DNA of 11,805 nucleotides. Origin: Mobilitalea sp. Lineage in GTDB: Bacteria; Bacillota_A; Clostridia; Lachnospirales; Lachnospiraceae. The position numbers were made by a program, and so were the translations under genes. The stretch's first letter is position 1, and each line of letters begins with the position of its first letter. The stretch is taken from the NCBI GenBank assembly GCA_029974875.1, contig JARKQP010000802.1, forward strand, positions 1 to 11,805. Direction: 5' to 3'. The notes under the pieces are model-generated. The model saw only the letters and a program-made list of their open reading frames with translations. It made no database searches and had not been told where the DNA came from. Below, piece by piece: positions 1 through 4,847 of the stretch.

Positions 1-2
1 AT

Positions 3-119
3 CGCCCTGTCCATGAATCCAAGATTCTGACAAGGTCACAGGCTCTGGAACTGTTCAGGAAAAGAGGTTACACAATAATAGACGATCCTGCTATAACTGT
101 TTAATCCTGATTTCATAAT
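3..119 (+). CDS. 3' end of an unidentified plus-strand gene, apparently frameshifted
   Basis: The reading frame that begins at base 3 gives a protein-like stretch (HESKILTRSQALELFRK). At the run of five A's at 60-64 it continues as a basic, unconvincing tail that stops at 117-119. In the frame of base 1, the bases after the A-run read RGYTIIDDPAITV and stop at 103-105. Joined with one A removed, the two halves make a smooth C-terminus (ALELFRK then RGYTIIDDP). I infer a one-base frameshift or a sequencing error in the homopolymer. The gene starts outside the window. The tail is loosely like the end of a GNAT acetyltransferase, but this is too short to name. Confidence 0.35.
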
Positions 120-130
120 AGGAACTTTTG

Positions 131-158
131 CCATCCACTAATTGTGAATGGTTTGTTT
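131..158 (+). terminator. Possible terminator of the leftmost gene
   Basis: CCATCCAC at 131-138 pairs with GTGAATGG at 144-151, with one mismatch and a five-base loop. A T-rich but interrupted stretch (TTTGTTTGC) follows. It lies about 25 bases after the likely stop codon of the leftmost gene and before the convergent ene-reductase. The stem is short, so this is tentative. Confidence 0.35.
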
Positions 159-220
159 GCTATACGCTTTTTTATTACCTACCCACTACTTTTTAGTTTC
201 AAACTTGTGGTTCCTCCTAT

Positions 221-1240
221 TTATTTTGCTCTCGCATATTGGACCGGCCATTCCAGGTCCTCTCTTAATTCCTTGGCAGCCTCAAGGGGCCAGTAAGGAT
301 TTCTCAGCAGCTCCCTTCCCAGGAAAACGAAATCCGCCCTGTCATTTTGCAGGATTTCCTCTGCCATAAGCGGTGAGGTAACCAAGCCCCCGGTTATTAC
401 ATTCATATTGGTCAGGTTTTTAATTGATTCTGCAAATTTTGTCTGATATCCGGGATAGACCTTCATGCTGACATTAACAACAGCCCCTGAGCTGACATTA
501 ACCAGATCAATCCCTTCCTCCTTCAACGAATTTAATATATTTGCCATATCAGTGTCATGGTTGCCGCCCTCCGCATAGTCTTCTGCGGATACCCTGACAA
601 TAATGGGTTTTTCCTTTGGCCATACCGTCTTTATCTCCTGAAGTATTTCCCTTAAGAATCTTGAACGGTTTTCCTCACTGCCGCCATATTCATCTGTCCT
701 TTTATTCGTCAAAGGGGATAAGAATTCGCTGATCAGATAGCCATGGGCCGCGTGGATTTCAATCGTATCAAAGCCGGCCTCATCGGCTCTCCTTGCCGCT
801 TCCCTAAAAGCAGCCTCTACCGTCTTAATGTCCTCCTTCGTCATCTCCAGGGGAACCCTGTACTGTTCGCTGAATGCGATTGGGCTTGGTGCGATGCTGG
901 CCTCCGCCAGAACCTCTGATTTCCTGCCGGCATGGCCTAATTGTATTCCCACCTTGGCTCCCTGCTCCTGGCAGGCCTTAACAACCCGTCTTAAGCCTTC
1001 CACCTGTTCATCCTTCCATAGACCCAGATCCCTGTCACTGATCCGTCCCCTGTTTTCCACTCCTGTAGCTTCAAAAATAATCAGGCCAACGCCACCGACT
1101 GCCCTCGCAGTATAATGGATAAAATGCCAGTCATTGGCCATTCCTTCAATGTCCGCGCTGTACATACACATGGGCGGCATTACGATCCTATTTTTTAATT
1201 CCATGCCCTTCAGGCTAAATTTACTGAACAGCTTTGTCAT
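221..1240 (-). CDS. namA: NADPH-dependent ene-reductase, Old Yellow Enzyme family (YqjM/NamA type)
   Basis: This is a 339-residue FMN-dependent cytoplasmic oxidoreductase with a single TIM barrel. It reduces activated C=C bonds of alpha,beta-unsaturated carbonyls and related electrophiles using NAD(P)H. The class markers of the thermophilic-like/YqjM branch are visible: PPMCMYS near the N-terminus (Cys25, Tyr27), Gln100 in GIQLGHAGRKS, HAAHGY with His163 and His166 for substrate binding, Arg216 in IVRVSAED, a phosphate-binding FLGRELLRNPYW segment, and a C-terminal QYARAK whose Arg337 matches the inter-subunit arginine finger of YqjM. Length is normal for the family (about 338). The ATG is preceded by AGGAGG seven bases upstream, which fixes the start. 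The gene is monocistronic, convergent with the left-edge gene and divergent from the ABM gene. A xenobiotic or electrophile detoxification role is inferred from the family; the true substrate is unknown. Confidence 0.93.
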   Translation of the reverse strand: MTKLFSKFSLKGMELKNRIVMPPMCMYSADIEGMANDWHFIHYTARAVGGVGLIIFEATGVENRGRISDRDLGLWKDEQVEGLRRVVKACQEQGAKVGIQLGHAGRKSEVLAEASIAPSPIAFSEQYRVPLEMTKEDIKTVEAAFREAARRADEAGFDTIEIHAAHGYLISEFLSPLTNKRTDEYGGSEENRSRFLREILQEIKTVWPKEKPIIVRVSAEDYAEGGNHDTDMANILNSLKEEGIDLVNVSSGAVVNVSMKVYPGYQTKFAESIKNLTNMNVITGGLVTSPLMAEEILQNDRADFVFLGRELLRNPYWPLEAAKELREDLEWPVQYARAK

Positions 1241-1418
1241 AGCAATTCCTCCTCATAATCGGATATCCATCGGTGATTGCAAAACCATATCATTTTTGCA
1301 ATTACCCGGACTAGGCTTAGCAGAAGGAACCCAGCTGCTGATCCTTCTGACGTGAATTGTAGTATCCATAGTTATATTCCAAAGTTATCATTCTAACTGC
1401 GTAATTATATTAATTATA
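1241..1418 (-). promoter_or_regulatory. Promoter and structured leader of the ene-reductase gene
   Basis: On the minus strand an extended -10 (TGC-TATAAT, TATAAT at 1413-1418) lies about 170 bases before the start codon; no good -35 is visible. Just downstream is a dyad, AGTTA/TAACT with a six-base spacer (1383-1398), where a repressor could sit near the transcription start. The leader then holds two possible hairpins: CAGAAGGA/TCCTTCTG (1321-1349) and ATTGCAAAA/TTTTGCAAT (1276-1302). The second lies close to the AGGAGG ribosome binding site. Neither is followed by a T-run, so they are not terminators. I recognise no known riboswitch. The rest of the intergenic region up to 1628 is AT-rich, with nothing I can identify. 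Confidence 0.4.
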
Positions 1419-1628
1419 GCACTTTTATATTACACAAAATATGATTTTTATCACATTTATTCTGTACTACATGTCTTCCATGAACAAAAATACTATCAAA
1501 TAATTTATCCAGTTAACCGGCTTAATATCCTATTAAAGTTAAGATTTAACATAATTTACGATAATTTAAAGCTCGCCGCTAAACCCTGTATCGGTTATAC
1601 TTATCTTGGAGCTACCCCTTTATAATTT

Positions 1629-1733
1629 TGATTCGCCTGACAAAAGGCTTCTTTATACTAGCGCGGTGGATATAAGTATATCTATATCCATATTTACGCA
1701 CAGCCTAAATCCAGCCCATTTGACGCTCGAATC
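1629..1733 (-). repeat. Interspersed element, short copy (copy 1)
   Basis: This 105-base stretch aligns with the outer parts of the element at 10706-10933, in the same orientation. Shared blocks (minus strand) include GGATTTAGGCTGTG, ATGGA-ATAG, CACCGCG-TAGT, ATAA-GAA and TTTTGT--GGCGAAT. A hand alignment of the 47-base core gives about 32 identities. The short copy lacks about 120 internal bases that carry the left arm and loop of the long copy. It forms its own small perfect hairpin, TGGATATA/TATATCCA with an eight-base loop (about 1667-1690). It ends just before the presumed promoter of the ABM gene. The family is not recognised. Confidence 0.6.
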
Positions 1734-1747
1734 ATAATTATTAAATA
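1720..1747 (+). promoter_or_regulatory. Weak candidate promoter of the ABM gene
   Basis: TTGACG at 1720-1725 is a good -35, followed after 16 bases by TAAATA at 1742-1747, a poor -10. Transcription would start very near the GGAGA ribosome binding site at 1756-1760. The -35 lies inside the end of interspersed copy 1, so if real, the element supplies part of this promoter. Confidence 0.3.
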
Positions 1748-1769
1748 AACTGATTGGAGATAAGACCCT

Positions 1770-2048
1770 ATGACTTTGATAATTACTAAGAACCAGGTTA
1801 AAAACAGAGAGGAATATCTTAAGCTTGCAAAAGCTTTTGCTGAAGACGCGCGCCAGGACAAGGGCTGCCGTGACATGAAGGTATGCGTAGATGAAAAGGA
1901 AGCTGATTATGTTACCTTTGTCTCCCTTTGGGATAGTAAGGAGGACTTTGCTGCACATTGCCAGGGAGCAACCTTTGCAAAGCATATTCCCGGGATGGGC
2001 TTGTATTATATCGGCGGAACGGATACTTTCCTGGATGTATTAGAATAA
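1770..2048 (+). CDS. Antibiotic biosynthesis monooxygenase (ABM) domain protein
   Basis: This is a 92-residue single-domain protein of the dimeric alpha-beta barrel ABM fold (YgiN/LsrG-like). The N-terminal strand (TLIITKNQVK) is followed by a helix (REEYLKLAKAFAEDARQDKGC), a middle strand with the typical YVTFVSLWDSKEDFAAHCQ pattern, then ATFAKHIPGMG and a last strand. Members include quinol monooxygenases, a phospho-AI-2 isomerase and many uncharacterised small proteins. The catalytic residues vary, so the reaction cannot be named. The ATG follows GGAGA nine bases upstream. The gene is single, divergent from the ene-reductase and convergent with lrgB. A redox or quinone-related role shared with the ene-reductase is possible but only suggested by position. 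Confidence 0.82.
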   Translation: MTLIITKNQVKNREEYLKLAKAFAEDARQDKGCRDMKVCVDEKEADYVTFVSLWDSKEDFAAHCQGATFAKHIPGMGLYYIGGTDTFLDVLE

Positions 2049-2071
2049 TCTCTCTCCTAAGAAACTCTTCC

Positions 2072-2121
2072 CCGGCAAGCCTATAACACTGTTCCTGGGG
2101 CTGACCCATAGCACCGTTCCT
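2072..2121. repeat. Imperfect 25-bp tandem duplication between ABM and lrgB
   Basis: Two adjacent 25-base units (2072-2096 and 2097-2121) share about 17 positions. The best-conserved parts are CTATAACACTGTTCCT and CCATAGCACCGTTCCT. The second unit runs into the lrgB stop codon. The pair fills most of the 71-base convergent gap. No clear terminator is visible there; only a weak CCCCGG/CCTGGGG pairing is possible. Confidence 0.45.
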
Positions 2122-2815
2122 ACATAAAATTTGCGAATATAGAAGCACCGACTACGGTAATAAGACCGGCAACTGCAATTGACAGGCTGCTCATGGCTCC
2201 TTCGACCTCCCCCATTTCCATGGCCTTCATGGTACCGATGGCATGAGCTGCCGACCCGATTGCGATACCCTTGGCAATGGGATCCTTAATGCCGAACAGC
2301 TTGCAGACGCGATCCGCTATTATATCTCCCAGGACACCAGTTATAAGAATCACCGCAACGGTTATGGTGACAATCCCGCCCATCTCCTCTGACAATCTCA
2401 TACCGATTGCTGTAGTGATGGATTTTGGAAGGAGCGTTACATATTCCTGATGGCTGAGGCCAAATAGTAAGGATAATACCAGGATACTGGTCAGGCTGGT
2501 AATTACCCCCGACAACAGTCCCGCCATAACTGCTTTTACATTCTTCTTTAAGAGCTCCAGCTGCTCATATAACGGTATCGCCAGGCATACGGTGGCCGGA
2601 GTCAGAAAATAGCTGAGATATTTTGCCCCCTCATGATAGCTTTCATAATCTATATGGAATGCCAAAAGAAATAACATGACTACAATAACCGAAATTAAAA
2701 GTGGGTTAAATATTGCCAGTTTATATTTTTTCTTAACAAGGCTCCCCAATCCGTATGCGGATATACTAAGCATTACACCAAAATAGGTGGAATCATATAA
2801 AATATCTTTAATCAT
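2120..2815 (-). CDS. lrgB: LrgB/CidB family membrane protein
   Basis: This is a 231-residue polytopic membrane protein of the LrgB family, the partner of LrgA. Several hydrophobic segments are visible, along with family signatures LTPATVCLAIPLYEQ, LPKSITTAIGM and the strongly conserved C-terminal GSAAHAIGTMKAMEMGEVEGAMSSL. The pair was first described as antiholin/holin-like regulators of murein hydrolase activity; in Bacillus subtilis and Streptococcus mutans the homologues are needed for pyruvate uptake. Which applies here cannot be read from sequence. The frame stays open 27 codons further upstream, but I place the start at 2815. That ATG has GGAGAG upstream and overlaps the lrgA stop by eight bases, which implies translational coupling. 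It is transcribed with lrgA. Confidence 0.9.
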   Translation of the reverse strand: MIKDILYDSTYFGVMLSISAYGLGSLVKKKYKLAIFNPLLISVIVVMLFLLAFHIDYESYHEGAKYLSYFLTPATVCLAIPLYEQLELLKKNVKAVMAGLLSGVITSLTSILVLSLLFGLSHQEYVTLLPKSITTAIGMRLSEEMGGIVTITVAVILITGVLGDIIADRVCKLFGIKDPIAKGIAIGSAAHAIGTMKAMEMGEVEGAMSSLSIAVAGLITVVGASIFANFM

Positions 2816-3221
2816 TTTCTCTCCATTCCCTCTCCAGCGTCCCGTCTGTATCCTCGGCTCTTTTTCTGTCTCTGCCCTTTTTTCCGTGTATGACAAACTG
2901 TGTCACCCTGCCGGCCACAGCCATTACGGCTACCGTAGATATTACCGTGATAACAGCAAGCGGAAACCATATTGCTTTCAGCCGGCTCCAGGCTTCAAGC
3001 ACCCCTACCGCCGCCGGAATGAACATCATTGGCATGATCTCTATCATGAATTTTCCTGCCTCACGCACGGAAGCCAGAGGGATAATTTTAAATTTTAATG
3101 CCAGCAACATGAGGATTAACCCATAAATGCTTGCCGGGATTTGCAGAGGTATGATAATTTTAAGTATTTCACCAAGAAATGTAACTAAAAGTATAATCCC
3201 AAATTGTTTCACGTATCTCAT
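2808..3221 (-). CDS. lrgA: LrgA/CidA family holin-like membrane protein
   Basis: This is a 137-residue small membrane protein with four hydrophobic segments, starting MRYVKQFGIILLVTFLGEIL. It carries the CidA/LrgA signature IPASIYGLILMLLALKFKII, then VREAGKFMIEIMPMMFIPAAVGV. The C-terminus is a charged cytoplasmic tail rich in Lys, Arg, Asp and Glu. An in-frame ATG eight codons upstream also exists, but AGGAGAG at 3228-3234 is well placed only for the ATG at 3219-3221. It is the first gene of a two-gene lrgAB operon. Family members oligomerise in the membrane; the role is either control of autolysis or small-metabolite (pyruvate) transport together with LrgB. No LytSR regulator genes are in the window. 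Confidence 0.9.
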   Translation of the reverse strand: MRYVKQFGIILLVTFLGEILKIIIPLQIPASIYGLILMLLALKFKIIPLASVREAGKFMIEIMPMMFIPAAVGVLEAWSRLKAIWFPLAVITVISTVAVMAVAGRVTQFVIHGKKGRDRKRAEDTDGTLEREWREND

Positions 3222-3360
3222 GGAAAGCTCTCCTATAAACCGCATCTTAAATACAGCTACTTCACGGAAGTCCCCACTTCAAATCATAGATTAAGTGTGG
3301 GTAATTCACTTCGAGTATATTTACGAATTGTATCTTACCACAGGAGGAGACAGATTGCTA
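3222..3360 (-). promoter_or_regulatory. Leader and candidate promoter of lrgAB
   Basis: On the minus strand TGG-TAAGAT (-10 at 3332-3337, extended type) is the best promoter match; its -35 is poor. Between it and lrgA, CCC-CACTT (3273-3280) can pair with AAGTGTGGG (3294-3302) with one bulged base, around a 13-base loop. No T-run follows. I could not identify convincing LytR-type direct repeats. Bases 3361-3519, between this and the zupT control region, show nothing I recognise. Confidence 0.28.
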
Positions 3361-3519
3361 TCCATTGTTTGAATTTTGTGACATTGTTATTATTTTTAAG
3401 CAGCTGCATACCTAAGGCATTTCTTCCGGTAACACATCTTCGTATTTGATTTCTACATAAGCTTATTTGGAGAATACAGGAATTAGCAATTTGCAGCTTT
3501 TTCTCAAAAAAACATAAAA

Positions 3520-3645
3520 ATTCTGCCTATAAAGGCAATTTATGTGTTATTATATATATAATACCCCCTCGGACTTTAGCTGGAGTTTTAATGTCGGTTG
3601 GGGTTTAATGCCCAATTAAAGAACATACGGAAAGGAGTAGATTTT
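3520..3645 (+). promoter_or_regulatory. Candidate zupT promoter and operator region
   Basis: A perfect TATAAT lies at 3557-3562 inside an alternating TA stretch, about 85 bases before the TTG start. The expected -35 position is occupied by TGCC-TATAAA-GGCA (3524-3537), a dyad that widens imperfectly to CATAAA...TTTATG. A dyad over the -35 is a plausible repressor site for a metal-transport gene. It does not match the Zur box or the MntR site as I know them, so the regulator is unknown. It could instead be an RNA hairpin of no regulatory value. Confidence 0.3.
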
Positions 3646-4455
3646 TTGGATTTTTCTAGTGTTATATTTGCATTTTCTTTAACCCTTTTTGCCGGTCTTT
3701 CTACCGGAGTCGGCAGCGCCCTCTCATTACTTACCAAGAAAACCAGCACCAGATTCCTATCGGTAGCATTGGGCTTTTCGGCGGGAGTGATGATTTATGT
3801 TTCCTTTGTTGAGATATTTGTAAAGGCCAGGGATGCTTTAATCTCTGTGCTTGGGGTCAAAGGCGGAACATGGGCCACCGTAGGCGGTTTTTTCTTCGGT
3901 ATGTTTTTGATCGCTGTTATTGATAAACTGATACCTTCAGCAGAAAATCCCCATGAGATCCATACCGTGGAAGAAATGGACGGGAAAAGCGAAGCCCATA
4001 AATCGAATTTAATGAGAATGGGATTATTCACAGCGCTTGCCATCGCAATTCATAATTTTCCGGAAGGCCTGGCAACCTTTACGGCGGCATTAAGTGACCC
4101 AAGCCTTGGTATCCCCATCGCACTTGCGATTGCAATACATAATATTCCGGAGGGAATCGCTGTTGCGGTACCTATTTTCTATGCGACGGGAAGCAGAAAG
4201 AAGGCCTTCAAATTATCCTTTTTATCCGGGCTGTCTGAGCCGGTTGGCGCACTTATAGGCTATCTGCTTTTATTCAGATTCTTTAATGATGCGATGTTTG
4301 GCTTTATCTTTGCAGCTGTTGCCGGGATTATGGTCTATATCAGTCTTGATGAATTACTACCCTCCGCAAGAGAATACGGGGAACATCATCTTTCCATTTA
4401 TGGACTTATTGCGGGAATGGCGGTTATGGCCTTAAGTCTGCTATTGTTTATATAA
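3646..4455 (+). CDS. zupT: ZIP-family divalent metal transporter, ZupT type
   Basis: This 269-residue inner-membrane transporter imports divalent metals (zinc, and in homologues also iron or manganese) down their gradient. About eight hydrophobic segments are visible. The two metal-site motifs of ZIP proteins are intact: HNFPEG at residues 136-141 and HNIPEG at 165-170. Between segments 3 and 4 is the cytoplasmic loop with HEIH and other acidic/His residues (about 98-120). I choose TTG at 3646 as the start because AAAGGAG (3631-3637) sits eight bases upstream; it also gives the usual ZupT length. A longer reading from another TTG at 3598 lacks a ribosome binding site. The gene is divergent from lrgAB, stands alone and ends in a strong terminator. 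Confidence 0.93.
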   Translation: MDFSSVIFAFSLTLFAGLSTGVGSALSLLTKKTSTRFLSVALGFSAGVMIYVSFVEIFVKARDALISVLGVKGGTWATVGGFFFGMFLIAVIDKLIPSAENPHEIHTVEEMDGKSEAHKSNLMRMGLFTALAIAIHNFPEGLATFTAALSDPSLGIPIALAIAIHNIPEGIAVAVPIFYATGSRKKAFKLSFLSGLSEPVGALIGYLLLFRFFNDAMFGFIFAAVAGIMVYISLDELLPSAREYGEHHLSIYGLIAGMAVMALSLLLFI

Positions 4456-4492
4456 TGCTATGTTTAGATTTGGGAAGTAGATCACAAGAAAG

Positions 4493-4539
4493 CATAAAAA
4501 CACCTTGATTTGTTCAAACCATTTCAAGGTGTTTTTATG
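4493..4539. terminator. Strong bidirectional terminator after zupT
   Basis: CATAAAAACACCTTGA (4493-4508) pairs perfectly over 16 bases with 4524-4539 around a 15-base loop. The A-rich left arm and T-rich right arm give a T-run on either strand. It lies 38 bases after the zupT stop on one side and 11 bases beyond the stop of the remnant reading frame on the other, so it probably once served both genes. Confidence 0.85.
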
Positions 4540-4550
4540 TGTCATTGTTA

Positions 4551-4691
4551 TTATTCTTTAATCTGTTGCAGCATCTGGAACATTTCTTCCGGTGTCGCAC
4601 CCTTGGCACTTATTTCCGCAAGGATATAATTGATAATTGATAATGGAATAAAGGAGAAGTTGATTAAAGTTGCTACGCAAAAGCTGCAATT
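4551..4691 (-). pseudogene. C-terminal remnant of an unidentified gene
   Basis: A minus-strand frame is open from 4691 to a stop at 4551-4553 and ends ILAEISAKGATPEEMFQMLQ then QIKE. The last 26 or so residues are strongly protein-like (amphipathic helix, acidic and Gln-rich). Upstream, the sequence becomes AT-rich with an ATTGATA duplication, and an in-frame stop occurs at 4692-4694. There is no start codon with a ribosome binding site. The stop is followed at once by the bidirectional terminator, as expected for a true gene end. I infer a gene whose 5' part was deleted. The family is not recognised. Bases 4692-4790 show nothing identifiable. Confidence 0.5.
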
Positions 4692-4790
4692 TTATATAAC
4701 AAATCCATGTTTGTAGATGAATTAAATATCAAATTGCTTCCCTTATTATTAAAGTTTATCATTGATCTATTTTATGATAAAGCCTCAAGC

Positions 4791-4817
4791 CAAAAAACAG
4801 GGATAAAATCCTGTTTA
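4791..4817 (-). terminator. Rho-independent terminator of the LRR/Ig-like protein gene
   Basis: On the minus strand AAACAGG (4810-4816) pairs with CCTGTTT (4795-4801) around a short AT-rich loop and is followed by a run of six T's. It begins about 30 bases after the stop codon of the large secreted protein. Confidence 0.75.
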
Positions 4818-4847
4818 TGGATCTTACCCCTGCTGTTAATATTTTAA

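Noticed and set aside
1690..1733. Resemblance of ACGCACAGCCTAAATCC to the start of a c-di-GMP riboswitch
   Set aside because: The rest of the conserved core (the GCAAAGC stretch and tetraloop receptor) is absent, and the matching segment in copy 2 diverges at those bases.
1653..1985. 110-codon minus-strand reading frame ending inside interspersed copy 1
   Set aside because: It overlaps the clear ABM gene on the other strand and has no ribosome binding site or domain.
3598..3645. Upstream extension of the zupT reading frame
   Set aside because: It has no ribosome binding site, and the extra residues are hydrophilic and precede the normal N-terminal membrane segment; the TTG at 3646 has an ideal site.
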